Of a stretch of 64,000 nt of DNA, positions 53,862 to 62,808 are shown one piece after another. The position numbers and the translations under genes are program-made. The notes beneath the pieces are model-generated. The model saw only the letters and a list, made by a program, of their open reading frames with translations. It was not told the origin of the DNA and made no database searches. Within the stretch, counting starts at the first letter, position 1, and every line of letters starts with the position of its first letter. Origin of the DNA: Nonomuraea harbinensis (lineage in GTDB: Bacteria; Actinomycetota; Actinomycetes; Streptosporangiales; Streptosporangiaceae); assembly GCF_019396385.1 (NCBI RefSeq), contig NZ_JAHKRN010000015.1, forward strand, positions 62,001 through 126,000, read 5' to 3'.

Positions 53862-55424
53862 GTGCGGAGAATGGGGACTTTCGACGTGGTCATCGCCGGA
53901 GGCGGGCACAACGGGCTGGTCGCCGCCGCCTATCTCGCCCGGGCCGGGCGGCGGGTGCTGGTGCTGGAACGGCAGGACCACACGGGCGGCCTGGCGATCT
54001 CGGCCCGGCCGTTCCCGGGCGTGGACGTGCGGCTGTCGCGCTACTCCTATCTGGTCAGCCTGCTGCCGACGAAGATCGTCAAGGATCTGGGCCTGAAGCT
54101 GGAGCTGCGCCGCCGCCGCTACTCCTCGTACACGCCCGTCGGCGACACCGGGCTGCTCGTCGACGGCGAGGACGCGGACCGCACCAGGGCCTCGTTCCGG
54201 GCCGTCACCGGCGGCGAGGCCGACCACGCCGCCTGGGAGGCGTTCTACGGCATGACCGCGACGGCCGCGCGGGCGCTGGCGCCGACGCTGCTGGAGCCGC
54301 TGCGGCCGGCGGCGGAGGTGGAGAAGCTGGTCGGCGCCGAGGCGTGGCGCGACCTGTTCGCCCGCCCCATCGGCGAGGCGGTGGACGAGCGGTTCGCCGA
54401 CGACGTCGTGCGCGGCGTGGTGCTCACCGACGCGCTGATCGGCACGTTCGCCGACCCGGCCACCGACCTGCGGGCCAACCGCTGCTTCCTCTACCACGTG
54501 ATCGGCGACGGCACCGGCGAGTGGAACGTCCCGGTGGGCGGCATGGGCGCCGTCTCCGGCGCGCTGGAGACCGCCGCCCGCGCGGCCGGCGCGGAGATCA
54601 GGACCGGCGCCGAGATCGTCGGCATCGCGCCGTCCGGCGAGGTGACGTTCCGTACGGACGACGGCGAGCACACGGTCACCGGCGGGCACGTGCTGGTCAA
54701 CCTGCCCCCCGCAGTGCTCGACCGGGTGCTCGACCGGGTGCTCGACCGGGTGCTCGACCGGGTGCTCGGCCGGGTGCTCGGCCGCGCGCCGGGCCTGCCC
54801 GAGGGGGCGCAGCTCAAGGTCAACATGGTGCTCTCCCGGCTGCCCCGGCTCAAGGACGCCGGCGTGGACCCGAAGGCGGCCTTCAGCGGGACGTTCCACA
54901 TCAACGAGAGCGGCGGCCAGCTCGCCCGCGCCCACGCCCAGGCGGCCGGAGGCGACATCCCGGACCTGCCGCCCGCCGAGGTCTACTGCCACTCGCTCAC
55001 CGACCCGTCCATCCTCGGCCCCGGCCTGCGCGGCAAGGCCGAGACGATGACGCTGTTCGGCCTGCACATGCCCGCCCGCCTGTTCCGCCAGGACCCGGAC
55101 GGGGCCAGGGAGCGGGCGCTGCGCGCCACCCTCGCCTCGATCGACTCGGTGCTGGCCGAGCCGATCGAGGACTGCCTGCTGCGCGCCCCCGACGGCACCC
55201 CGTGCATCGAGGCCAAGTCCCCCGTCGACCTGGAGAACGAGGCCGGCCTGCCGGGCGGTCACATCTTCCACCGGGACCTGAGCTGGCCGTACGGGGAGGA
55301 AGGCGGCTGGGGCGTCGAGACCGGGCACGAGCGCATCCTGCTGTGCGGGGCCGGCGCCCGGCGCGGCGGCGGGGTGAGCGGCATCCCCGGCCACAACGCG
55401 GCCATGGCGGTCCTGGGGCGCTGA
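53862..55424 (+). CDS. FAD/NAD(P)-dependent oxidoreductase (phytoene desaturase-like)
   Basis: The GTG at 53862 has GGAGG seven bases upstream; an ATG at 53871 is an alternative. About 520 residues. The Rossmann motif VVIAGGGHNGLVAAAYLARAG and GRRVLVLERQDHTGG bind FAD; the C-terminus GGGVSGIPGHNAAMAVLG is the second FAD contact. It is a member of the amine oxidase/carotenoid desaturase-like group (COG1233), of unknown substrate. A six-copy 12-base repeat adds VLDR units in the middle (about residues 285-308). Confidence 0.88.
   Translation: MRRMGTFDVVIAGGGHNGLVAAAYLARAGRRVLVLERQDHTGGLAISARPFPGVDVRLSRYSYLVSLLPTKIVKDLGLKLELRRRRYSSYTPVGDTGLLVDGEDADRTRASFRAVTGGEADHAAWEAFYGMTATAARALAPTLLEPLRPAAEVEKLVGAEAWRDLFARPIGEAVDERFADDVVRGVVLTDALIGTFADPATDLRANRCFLYHVIGDGTGEWNVPVGGMGAVSGALETAARAAGAEIRTGAEIVGIAPSGEVTFRTDDGEHTVTGGHVLVNLPPAVLDRVLDRVLDRVLDRVLGRVLGRAPGLPEGAQLKVNMVLSRLPRLKDAGVDPKAAFSGTFHINESGGQLARAHAQAAGGDIPDLPPAEVYCHSLTDPSILGPGLRGKAETMTLFGLHMPARLFRQDPDGARERALRATLASIDSVLAEPIEDCLLRAPDGTPCIEAKSPVDLENEAGLPGGHIFHRDLSWPYGEEGGWGVETGHERILLCGAGARRGGGVSGIPGHNAAMAVLGR
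54714..54785 (+). repeat. six tandem copies of a 12-base unit (gtgctcgaccgg)
   Basis: Four perfect copies of GTGCTCGACCGG (54714-54761) are followed by two with GGC for GAC (54762-54785). They encode VLDR four times and VLGR twice and keep the reading frame. Confidence 0.95.
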
Positions 55425-55456
55425 CCTGCCTTCATCGGGTTCTCAGAATGTTCCTC

Positions 55457-55462
55457 TAGCGT
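55457..55462 (+). promoter_or_regulatory. -10 box, probable leaderless promoter (response regulator)
   Basis: TAGCGT lies 7 bases before the ATG at 55470 and no ribosome binding site is visible. Confidence 0.45.
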
Positions 55463-55469
55463 GGTGCGC

Positions 55470-56168
55470 ATGAACGAGGCTGCCCGGTTGCTGGTGGTGG
55501 ACGACGAGCCCGCCTTGCGCGAGGCGTTGCAGTCGAGCCTGGAGTTCGAGGGCTACAAGGTCACCACCGCCGACGACGGGCAGGAGGCCCTGGACGAGCT
55601 GGCCGGCAGCCCGTACGACGCCGTGCTGCTCGACGTCATGATGCCCCGGCTCGACGGGCTGACCGCCTGCCGCCGGCTGCGGGCCGGCGGCAACCACATC
55701 CCCGTGCTCATGCTCACCGCCCGCGACGCCGTCGGCGACCGCGTGTCCGGACTGGACGCGGGCGCCGACGACTACCTGGTCAAGCCGTTCGAGCTGGACG
55801 AGCTGCTGGCCCGGGTGCGCGCGCTGCTCCGGCGCGGCGCGCTCAGCGGCCCGAACGCGCCCGAGGACGCGCTGTCCTTCGCCGACCTGCGGATGGACCC
55901 GGTGACCCGCGAGGTCACCAGGGGAGCGCGGCGGCTCGACCTGACCAGGACCGAGTACCTGCTGATGGAGCTGTTCCTGACGCACCCGCGCCAGGTGCTG
56001 ACCCGCGACCAGATCCTGGCCGAGGTGTGGGGGTTCGACTTCGAGCCCACCTCCAACTCGCTCGACGTGTACGTGATGTACCTGCGGCGCAAGACCGAGG
56101 CCGGCGGCGAGCCGCGCGTCATCCAGACCGTGCGCGGCGTCGGCTACGTGCTCAGAGGCTCGCCATGA
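55470..56168 (+). CDS. OmpR-type response regulator (MprA-like)
   Basis: The 232-residue protein has a receiver domain with the acidic pair in [14 protein letters not shown], phospho-acceptor Asp in [13 protein letters not shown] and Lys in [18 protein letters not shown] winged-helix DNA-binding domain follows ([34 protein letters not shown]). It is close to MprA/TcrA-type regulators of actinobacteria that respond to envelope stress. It overlaps the kinase gene by four bases. Confidence 0.94.
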   Translation: MNEAARLLVVDDEPALREALQSSLEFEGYKVTTADDGQEALDELAGSPYDAVLLDVMMPRLDGLTACRRLRAGGNHIPVLMLTARDAVGDRVSGLDAGADDYLVKPFELDELLARVRALLRRGALSGPNAPEDALSFADLRMDPVTREVTRGARRLDLTRTEYLLMELFLTHPRQVLTRDQILAEVWGFDFEPTSNSLDVYVMYLRRKTEAGGEPRVIQTVRGVGYVLRGSP

Positions 56169-57529
56169 GGAAACGCAGTCTTCGCTCGCGGCTGACGCTC
56201 CTGGTCGCCGCGGCGGTGGCGATAGCCGTCGCGGTCTCCGCCGTGGGCTGCTGGTACTTCGTCCGGCGGGAGCTGTCCTGGCAGCTCAACCAGTCGCTGC
56301 GGGACATCGCCGTGCCGGTCAAGGCCATGCAGGGGGCGGTGCGCAACTGCTCTTCCGAGCCGGCTGCCGCGCTCGACGGGCACCCGGCGTTCACCGAGCC
56401 GATGCAGATCGTCTTCCCCGGCGGCGAGCGCTGCGTCATGGGCAACACCGCGATCAAGGTGACCCCCCACGAGAGGCGGATCGCGGCCGGCTACTACGGC
56501 CAGTGGGAGTTCTACGACGGCCGCGCCGACGACGGCACCCCGCTGCGCGTCTACGTCAGGAACGTGGACGAGAACGCCGCGTTCGTCGTCGGCAGGCCGG
56601 TGGAGGAGATCAACGACACCCTGCGCAGGGTGACGGTCCTGCTGGCCGGCGTCGCCGCGCTCGGCGTGCTGGTCGCCGCCTCGGTCGGGCTGCTCGTCTC
56701 CCGCGCCGCGCTGCGCCCGGTCGGCCGCCTGACCAGGGCCGTCGAGCACATCGCGCAGACCGAGGACCTCGACACCCGGATCCCGGTCGAGGGCGGCGAC
56801 GAGATCGCCCGCCTGAGCGCCTCCTTCAACGCGATGACGGCCGCGCTGGCCGGCTCACGCGACCGGCAGCGGCAGCTCGTCGCCGACGCCGGGCACGAGC
56901 TGCGCACCCCGCTCACCACTCTGCGCACCAACATCGACCTGCTGCTGCGCAGCGAGCAGACCGGCCGCAGCCTCGACCCCGGCGCCAAGGAGCGGCTGCT
57001 GGTCAACGTCAAGGCGCAGTTCGCCGAGCTGACCACGCTGGTCGGCGACCTGCTGCAGCTGGCCCGCGGCGACACCGACCACGAGCCGCACGCCGAGCTC
57101 GCCTTCCAGCAGGTGGTCACCGCCGCGGTGGAGCGGGCGCGGCTGCGCGGCGCCGAGGTCGCCGCCGACCTGGAGCCGTGGTACGTGGTCGGCGGGGCCG
57201 CCTCGCTGGAGCGGGCGGTGCTCAACCTCCTCGACAACGCCGCCAAGTTCAGCCCTGACAGCGAGGTGGAGGTGACCCTCCGGGACGGCGAGCTGACCGT
57301 ACGGGACCATGGGCCGGGCATTCCTGAGGAGGAGCTGCCGCACGTGTTCGACCGGTTCTGGCGCTCGCCCTCGGCCCGGTCGCTGCCGGGCTCCGGGCTG
57401 GGCCTGGCCATCGTCCACCAGGCCGTCCAGGAGGTGGGAGGAGAGATCAGGCTCCGCAACGCGGCCGACGGCGGCGTGGTCGCGACGATGATCCTGCCGG
57501 GCACGCCTGCCCCCGGCGCGCGGGCGTGA
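56165..57529 (+). CDS. sensor histidine kinase (MprB-like)
   Basis: The ATG at 56165 overlaps the response regulator stop; 454 residues. Two membrane helices (about 11-35 and 160-185) flank an extracytoplasmic sensor region with two Cys (VRNCSSEP and ERCVMGN), followed by a HAMP linker. The phosphorylation site is [18 protein letters not shown]; the ATPase has [26 protein letters not shown] and [13 protein letters not shown]. Together with the upstream regulator it forms a two-component system for an unknown envelope signal; no obvious target gene is adjacent. Confidence 0.94.
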   Translation: MRKRSLRSRLTLLVAAAVAIAVAVSAVGCWYFVRRELSWQLNQSLRDIAVPVKAMQGAVRNCSSEPAAALDGHPAFTEPMQIVFPGGERCVMGNTAIKVTPHERRIAAGYYGQWEFYDGRADDGTPLRVYVRNVDENAAFVVGRPVEEINDTLRRVTVLLAGVAALGVLVAASVGLLVSRAALRPVGRLTRAVEHIAQTEDLDTRIPVEGGDEIARLSASFNAMTAALAGSRDRQRQLVADAGHELRTPLTTLRTNIDLLLRSEQTGRSLDPGAKERLLVNVKAQFAELTTLVGDLLQLARGDTDHEPHAELAFQQVVTAAVERARLRGAEVAADLEPWYVVGGAASLERAVLNLLDNAAKFSPDSEVEVTLRDGELTVRDHGPGIPEEELPHVFDRFWRSPSARSLPGSGLGLAIVHQAVQEVGGEIRLRNAADGGVVATMILPGTPAPGARA

Positions 57530-57531
57530 GC

Positions 57532-57798
57532 TCAGGCGGGCAGCGCGGCCAGGAGGAAGGCGAGGCGGGCGGCGGCGGCCTCCACGTCGTCGGCGGTGCC
57601 GAGACGGTAACCCCACGAGGTGATGAAACTTCCATCCTCGGAACAGGTGACACTCTCGGCGAGCGTGGCCGAGAAGCGGTTGCGCACCGAGACGTAGGCG
57701 GGGTCGCTGGCCAGCGACACATGCTGAACCGACAGGTCAGCGTGACGACCCGCATGCCAAGCGAATTGCTCGAGGCAGAGCGCGGAATCCAGCATCAT
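57532..57798 (-). CDS. small protein of XRE cassette (88 aa)
   Basis: The ATG at 57798 has GGAGG six bases upstream. The 88-residue protein (LCLEQFAWHAGRHADLSVQH, then DPAYVSVRNRFSATL) has no family I recognise. It is neither DUF397 nor an anti-sigma factor by sight. It is the third gene of a same-strand cassette behind the XRE regulator, 69 bases downstream, with its own GCAATTGCGC box, which suggests control by that regulator. Confidence 0.7.
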   Translation of the reverse strand: MMLDSALCLEQFAWHAGRHADLSVQHVSLASDPAYVSVRNRFSATLAESVTCSEDGSFITSWGYRLGTADDVEAAAARLAFLLAALPA

Positions 57799-57854
57799 GC
57801 ATCACCTCCGCAACGTCTCGGGCAAAGAATTGCACGATCTTGATGGGAGGGCAA

Positions 57855-57864
57855 GCAATTGCGC
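57855..57864. promoter_or_regulatory. GCAATTGCGC box before 88-aa gene
   Basis: Core palindrome GCAATTGC, 57 bases before the gene start at 57798; read on the minus strand it is GCGCAATTGC. The same core occurs before the two other genes of the cassette. Confidence 0.5.
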
Positions 57865-57867
57865 CGG

Positions 57868-58719
57868 TTAATGTGATGAATGTTTTCGATACTGGTCAAG
57901 AACCTTGATGATGATGTCACGGCCAGGTTCGTCGAATTGCGCCGCCTCGGCGAAGTCCTCGAAGGCGTTGGTGTAGAAGGCGACGTCGTCCGGATCGCGG
58001 AAGAGCAGGTCCTTCGTCAGGGTGCCGACGGTGACCAGGGCCTCGTTGAAGATCCAGAAACCGTGCACCGGATTGGCCGGCAGCTCCCGGGTGAACGGGA
58101 CGACGCCGAACTCGACGTTGGGCAGCGTGCTGACGGCGAGCAGCCGGTCGAGCTGGCCGCGCATGACGTCGGCCGGGGCGAGCCGGGTGTGCAGGGCGGC
58201 CTCCAGCACGACGAAGCGGAACGTGCGCGAGCGGTCGTAGAGGATCTCCTGGCGCTGCATGCGCACCCGCACCGCCGCGTCGATCTGGTCGGGCGCGCTG
58301 TAGAGGCGCTTGACCTTGCTGAACACGTGGCGCGCGTACTCGGCCGTCTGCAGCAGGCCGACCAGGATGCCCGGCTCGAAGGCGCGGAACAGCTTGGTGC
58401 GCGCCTCCAGGTCGCGCAGGTCCTCCTGGATGGCGGCCAGGCCGCTGCGGTGGCGCTGCTTCCAGCCGTCGTGCCGCTCCAGCAGCGCGATGGCCTGCGT
58501 GATGAGCTCGTCGGTGGTCTCCGGAGAGGCGGACACCGCCTGGGCCCACACCACCACGTCGTCCTCCGACGCCGTCTGGCGGGCGTTCTCCAGGCGGGAG
58601 ACCTTGGACGGCTGCCAGCGCAGCCGCTCGGCCAGCTCCTTGCCGGACAGGTGCGCCGACTCGCGCAACTGGCGGAGCTGGCTGCCGAGGTCGATGCGCG
58701 CCTGCTGAAACGAGCTCAC
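57868..58719 (-). CDS. XRE family regulator with DUF5753 domain
   Basis: The GTG at 58719 gives 283 residues. The helix-turn-helix (about 5-60) reads LGSQLRQLRESAHLSGKELA, then LRWQPSKVSRLENAR. The rest is the DUF5753 domain: LFRAFEPGILVGLLQTAEYA, VRVRMQRQEILYD, FVVLEAALHTRL and EFGVVPFTRELPANP. Such Scr1/WhiJ-type regulators are very common in actinomycetes and are usually paired with small proteins, as here. A TAGCCT box (58728-58733 on the minus strand) eight bases before the GTG suggests a leaderless transcript. Confidence 0.93.
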   Translation of the reverse strand: MSSFQQARIDLGSQLRQLRESAHLSGKELAERLRWQPSKVSRLENARQTASEDDVVVWAQAVSASPETTDELITQAIALLERHDGWKQRHRSGLAAIQEDLRDLEARTKLFRAFEPGILVGLLQTAEYARHVFSKVKRLYSAPDQIDAAVRVRMQRQEILYDRSRTFRFVVLEAALHTRLAPADVMRGQLDRLLAVSTLPNVEFGVVPFTRELPANPVHGFWIFNEALVTVGTLTKDLLFRDPDDVAFYTNAFEDFAEAAQFDEPGRDIIIKVLDQYRKHSSH

Positions 58720-58766
58720 GTCGCTAGAGGCTAGACCCGTGATCCCGGATCATGCCAGGCCTGTTC

Positions 58767-58776
58767 GCGCAATTGT
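58767..58776. promoter_or_regulatory. GCGCAATTGT box before XRE gene
   Basis: Located 48-57 bases before the XRE regulator start, that is about 35 bases before the presumed -10 box. It matches the boxes before the other two cassette genes. Confidence 0.5.
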
Positions 58777-58778
58777 GA

Positions 58779-59039
58779 TCAGCCGGTCGCTGGTCGTGCG
58801 GGGGCACTGCCCTGGAAAGCGGTTGCCGTGATTTCGGGCAGGACCCGGGCCGCGATTTCGGTGAGCAGCTCGCGCGGCACCTCGACCGCCGTCTCGCCGT
58901 CGAGCACGTCACGCAGGTCCGCGAGCGCCTCGGGGTCCGAGACCTGAAGTCCCTGGACGACGATCGTGCCGCGATCCGTCTCGTAGAGGGTGGGGCAGGC
59001 GCCCGCCTCCGACGTGGACCCAAGGAACCGCATCCGCAT
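58779..59039 (-). CDS. conserved small actinobacterial protein of XRE cassette (86 aa)
   Basis: The ATG at 59039 has GAAGGG five bases upstream. The 86-residue protein starts MRMRFLGSTSEAGACPTLYE then TDRGTIVVQGLQVSDPEAL. Proteins with this MR-(I/M)-RFLG start and a TDR-(G/D)-T-x-x-VQG core are, to my knowledge, common next to XRE-DUF5753 genes in actinomycetes. Function is unknown. It is the first gene of the cassette. Confidence 0.8.
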   Translation of the reverse strand: MRMRFLGSTSEAGACPTLYETDRGTIVVQGLQVSDPEALADLRDVLDGETAVEVPRELLTEIAARVLPEITATAFQGSAPARPATG

Positions 59040-59063
59040 GACGACCCTTCCCCGAACTACGCG

Positions 59064-59080
59064 GCAATTGCGCGCAATTG
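59064..59080. promoter_or_regulatory. double GCAATTG box before 86-aa gene
   Basis: GCAATTGCGCGCAATTG carries two CAATTG cores ten bases apart, 25-41 bases before the start at 59039. The same motif precedes each gene of the XRE cassette. Confidence 0.55.
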
Positions 59081-59135
59081 TACGGTCCGTGGGCTGCCCT
59101 GTGATCGTTTTTCGGGAAAATCAGGATATTGGATG

Positions 59136-60158
59136 TTATGTGGGTGATTCGAGAGAGTTGCGCATGATGTGCCCTGCACGGGCGAAGAGGTCGAGTGTGG
59201 CGGCGTGCAGCAGGTCACCGATGTCCTTGGGGGCTTTCCCGGCGAATGCCCTCGCATGGGTGCCTTCGAGCACGATGCCCAGCTTGAAGCACGCCATGAC
59301 CGCGTACCAGTCGATGGCGGACAGATCGCGGTCGGACAGCGCCGCGTAGCAGTCGACGATCTCGCGCGGCGAGGCCAGGCCGGGGACGTAGCCGTCGGCC
59401 ATGGGCCACATCGCCACCAGCCAGCCGAGGTCGAGCAGCGGATCGCCGATCGTGCACATCTCCCAGTCGACGATGGCCGCCACGCGCGGGCCGTCGGGCG
59501 CGAACATCAGGTTCGCGAAGTGGAAGTCGCCGTGCATGACCCCCGGCCGGAACGAGGCGGGCCTGTTGCTCTCAAGCCAGCGCGCCGTCTCCTCCAGGCC
59601 GGGGATGTCCGGCCCCGGATAGCCGGCGAGCTCGCCGTAGGAGTCGAGCTCGCGCATCCAGCGCGGCACCTGGCGCTCCAGGAACCCTTCAGGCCGGCCG
59701 AAGCCCGGCAGCAGGCCCGGGTCAACCCGGCCCAGCTCGGCCAGCGCCGAGGCCGCCTCCAGCGCCATCCGGTGGCGGATGGCGGCGTCGCTCGCGTGCG
59801 GCTCCGGCAGCCCGGTCGAGGGGTTGAACCCGTCGACCGGCTCCATCAGGTAGAAGACCGGCTCCCGCGCGGTCTGCGCGGCCACCAGCCGGGGCGCCGC
59901 GACCGGCGTGTCGCGCAGCGCGGCCAGCACGCGGGCCTCGCGCCGCAGCACCTCGTTGCTCTTGGCCCGCGCGTGCTGCGGCGGCCTGCGCAGGATGTAC
60001 GGGACCCCGCCGCGCTCGAAGCGGACCATCACGTTCTGGGTGCCGCCGGAGACCGGCGCGACCGCCGTGATCGGGCCTCCGGGCAGGCCCTGCTCGTCCA
60101 TCCAGGCGCCGAGCTCATCGAGGTCGACGGCGCTGACGTCGATATGGGTGGAGGACAT
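59136..60158 (-). CDS. APH-type phosphotransferase (ACAD10/11-like kinase)
   Basis: The 340-residue protein has the aminoglycoside-phosphotransferase kinase fold: SGGTQNVMVRFE and YILRRPP for ATP binding, the catalytic loop VMHGDFHFANLMF and the metal site AAIVDWEMCTIGDPLLDLGW. This subgroup resembles the kinase domain of eukaryotic ACAD10/11 and occurs beside acyl-CoA dehydrogenases in actinobacteria. There it is thought to phosphorylate hydroxyacyl chains for beta-oxidation. It lies next to acyl-CoA genes at the window end, fitting this. Confidence 0.88.
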   Translation of the reverse strand: MSSTHIDVSAVDLDELGAWMDEQGLPGGPITAVAPVSGGTQNVMVRFERGGVPYILRRPPQHARAKSNEVLRREARVLAALRDTPVAAPRLVAAQTAREPVFYLMEPVDGFNPSTGLPEPHASDAAIRHRMALEAASALAELGRVDPGLLPGFGRPEGFLERQVPRWMRELDSYGELAGYPGPDIPGLEETARWLESNRPASFRPGVMHGDFHFANLMFAPDGPRVAAIVDWEMCTIGDPLLDLGWLVAMWPMADGYVPGLASPREIVDCYAALSDRDLSAIDWYAVMACFKLGIVLEGTHARAFAGKAPKDIGDLLHAATLDLFARAGHIMRNSLESPT

Positions 60159-60213
60159 GGCCGCCTTTCGACCCGAATCACATTCTGGAACGCCTCATCC
60201 TAACGCTGCGGAG

Positions 60214-61020
60214 TCAGCCGAGCGCTTGCATGAACGGCAGGAACTGCCGCGACCGGTCGCCGGGCAGGTCGCCGCCCCGCACCATCAGCGACACCTCCCA
60301 CGGAGCGCCGACGCCGTGCTCGCCGGCCCACCGCGTCAGGCCGTCCTGTGCCAGGTCGAGGTCCATCCGCACCTCGCCGCCCGCGTCCAGGGCCAGGTCG
60401 CCGATCAGGGCGCGGGCGGTCTCCTCGTCGCGGGCCACGACCGGGCCGATCACCACGTTGTCGTCGTTGCGCCAGCAGTGGCCGAACCCGCCCTCGGCCA
60501 CCCGGACCCGCTCCCCGAACCCGTCCATGCGGCGCAGCAGCGCAGACCGGTCCGTGCCGAACACCTCCGCGTCCAGCGCCAGGATCGCGCCGAGATCCGC
60601 CTCCGTGGCGACGCGGGTGCGGCCCGAGGGCTCGCCGCGGAAGACGCCGGTGCGCTTGGCCACCCGGCCGGCCGTGCGGAACCCGAGGCTCTCGTACAGC
60701 GGTCTGCCGTACTCGGTGGCGTGCAGCGACACGACGCGGTCGCCCGCCCGCGCGAGCACGTGCTCCATCAGCCCGCGGGCCATCCCCTTGCGTGCGTACC
60801 TGGCGGCGGTGAGCACCATGCTGACGACCGCGTGGCCGTCGCCGTACCGGGTCAGGACGGTCGTGGAGGCCAGGCCGTCGCCGTCGGGCGCGTCGATCCC
60901 GTACACCTCGCCGACCTCGAACAGCAGCGTCCACTTGTGCCGCTCCGGCAGCCAGCCGCGGTCCTCGGCCAACCGGCCGCAGTCGTCCAGGTCGTCGAGG
61001 GTCAATCGGCGCATCGGCAT
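60214..61020 (-). CDS. GNAT family N-acetyltransferase (two-domain)
   Basis: The ATG at 61020 has GAGG nine bases upstream; in-frame ATGs at 61047, 61029 and 61014 are alternatives. About 268 residues. The N-terminal GNAT domain (about 1-130) has ARKGMARGLMEHVLARAG (acetyl-CoA loop) and RPLYESLGFRTAGRVAK. A second GNAT-like half follows (about 135-265) with DLGAILALDAEVFGTDR. It matches the double-GNAT proteins of actinobacteria; substrate unknown. Confidence 0.85.
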   Translation of the reverse strand: MPMRRLTLDDLDDCGRLAEDRGWLPERHKWTLLFEVGEVYGIDAPDGDGLASTTVLTRYGDGHAVVSMVLTAARYARKGMARGLMEHVLARAGDRVVSLHATEYGRPLYESLGFRTAGRVAKRTGVFRGEPSGRTRVATEADLGAILALDAEVFGTDRSALLRRMDGFGERVRVAEGGFGHCWRNDDNVVIGPVVARDEETARALIGDLALDAGGEVRMDLDLAQDGLTRWAGEHGVGAPWEVSLMVRGGDLPGDRSRQFLPFMQALG

Positions 61021-61062
61021 GCCGGTCATCCTCGTGTACGGGGACATACCGGCTCAAATGGT

Positions 61063-62808
61063 TTACACGAGGCGCGCGGGCACCTCCACCGGGCAGGCAC
61101 GCAGCTCCTCGCCGAGCGCCTTGGCCTGGGGGTCCATGCGCGGGCTGGCGGCCACACCGCGGCCGAGCAGCCCGTGGATCACGAAGTTCAGCGCGTTGAG
61201 GTTGGGCAGCGCGTAGCGGTCGACTCGGTACGGGGCCAGCTCGGGCAGCAGGGACTTCAGGCGCTCGGTGGTGAGATGGGCGGCCAGCCAGGTGTAGCGC
61301 TCGGGAGTGGTGGTCCACACGCCCAGGTTGGCGTTGCCGCCCTTGTCACCCGACCGCGCCCCGGCGATCCGCCCCAGCGGCATCCGCACCGCCGCCTCGC
61401 TTCCAGGGATGTCGCCCCCGGACGCGTCTCCGGACGTCACACCGGCTGTGGCCGCGAGGTCGTCGGCCGCGCCGCTCGGCTGCGGCGGCGAGACGTCCCC
61501 GCGAGGTTCCGTCGCGTCCAGCGGGACCCGCTCGCCGTCCACGTACACCTCCGGACGGACCTCCGACGCCGGTACGAGGACCGGCCAGTACACCCCGTAC
61601 GGGGACGCCGGGCCTGGAGGGGTGAGACCGTAGAAGCCGGGGTAGCCGGCGAGCCCCGTCTCCACCACGGCGGAGGAGAACGCCCGGCCCGCCTTGCGCT
61701 GGTCGGCGTCCATGACCGTGATCCTGAGCAGGCCGTGGCCGGTGAGCGTGACGTCCACCTGGTCGAAGGAGTCCTTCGGGATCCGCGCCCAGATCGTCTC
61801 CTCCGCCACCCGGGCCTTGTCCTCGATGTCGAGCCCGGTGAGCACGAGGGTCATCGTGTTGCGGTAACCGGCCAGGTAGTTGACCGCGACCTTGAGCGTG
61901 TCAGGCGGCGGCTCGCCGCGGGCGCCCGTGACGCGGACCCGGTCGGGGCCGTCGGACGACAGGGCGACGGTGTCGAACCTGGCCACCACGTCGGGGCCGG
62001 GGTAGCGCGGGCCCGCGATCTCGTACAGCAGCTGCGCCGTGACCGTGCCCACCGAGACCAGCCCGCCCGTGCCGGGGTGCTTGGTGATCACGCACGAGCC
62101 GTCGGCGTGCAGCTCGGCGATCGGGAAGCCGCAGCGGGCCAGGTCAGGGACGTCCTGGAAGAACGCGTAGTTGCCGCCCGTCGCCTGGCAGCCGCACTCG
62201 ATGATGTGGCCGGCGACCACCGATCCCGCCAGCGGGTCGAGATCGGCGGGCCCCCACCCGTACCGCCAGATGCCCGGACCCGTCACCAGGGCCGCGTCCG
62301 TGACGCGGCCGGTCACCACGACGTCGGCGCCCGCCGACAGGGCGGCGGCGATCGGCCGGCCGCCCAGGTAGGCGTTGGCCGTGAGCGGGGTGGCCGTCAG
62401 CCGCTCGCCGGTGTCGGCGTTGACCAGGTCCAGGTCGCGGCCGGTGACATCGTCGCCGGTGACGTGCGCGACCCTGGGGGAGAGGCCGAGCCGGGCGGCG
62501 AGCTCGCGCACCGCGTCGGCGCAGCCCGCCGGGTCGAGGCCGCCCGCGTTGGACACGATCTTGATGCCGCGCTCCAGGCAGGCGCCGAGGACGTCCTCCA
62601 GCTGACGCAGGAACGTCGGCGCGTAGCCGGGCCGGCCCTTGAGCCGGTTACCGGCCAGGATGAGCATGGTCAGCTCGGCCAGCCAGTCGCCGGTGAGCAC
62701 GTCGATCGGGCCGCCCTCGACCATCTCGCGGGCCGCCGACAGCCGGTCGCCGTAGAAGCCGCTGCAGTTGGCCACCCGGAGCACAGAGTGGTCCACCGGG
62801 TGGCTCAC
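61063..62808 (-). CDS. acyclic terpene utilization AtuA family protein (DUF1446)
   Basis: The GTG at 62808 overlaps the stop of the enoyl-CoA hydratase gene (GTGA); 581 residues. Motifs of the AtuA/DUF1446 family are ANCSGFYGDRLSAAREMVEG, KIVSNAGGLDP, ADVVVTGRVTDAALV and VVAGHIIECGCQATGGNY. The C-terminal DUF4387-like part (GARSGDKGGNANLGVWT) is fused. A Pro/Ser/Gly-rich linker lies at about 440-485. AtuA is needed for growth on citronellol/geraniol in Pseudomonas, but its reaction is not established. It is the third gene of the operon at the window end. Confidence 0.9.
   Translation of the reverse strand: MSHPVDHSVLRVANCSGFYGDRLSAAREMVEGGPIDVLTGDWLAELTMLILAGNRLKGRPGYAPTFLRQLEDVLGACLERGIKIVSNAGGLDPAGCADAVRELAARLGLSPRVAHVTGDDVTGRDLDLVNADTGERLTATPLTANAYLGGRPIAAALSAGADVVVTGRVTDAALVTGPGIWRYGWGPADLDPLAGSVVAGHIIECGCQATGGNYAFFQDVPDLARCGFPIAELHADGSCVITKHPGTGGLVSVGTVTAQLLYEIAGPRYPGPDVVARFDTVALSSDGPDRVRVTGARGEPPPDTLKVAVNYLAGYRNTMTLVLTGLDIEDKARVAEETIWARIPKDSFDQVDVTLTGHGLLRITVMDADQRKAGRAFSSAVVETGLAGYPGFYGLTPPGPASPYGVYWPVLVPASEVRPEVYVDGERVPLDATEPRGDVSPPQPSGAADDLAATAGVTSGDASGGDIPGSEAAVRMPLGRIAGARSGDKGGNANLGVWTTTPERYTWLAAHLTTERLKSLLPELAPYRVDRYALPNLNALNFVIHGLLGRGVAASPRMDPQAKALGEELRACPVEVPARLV

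Noticed and set aside
54714..54785. Possible CRISPR-like repeats
   Set aside because: The 12-base copies are directly adjacent without spacers and code in frame within a conserved oxidoreductase. No Cas genes are in the window.
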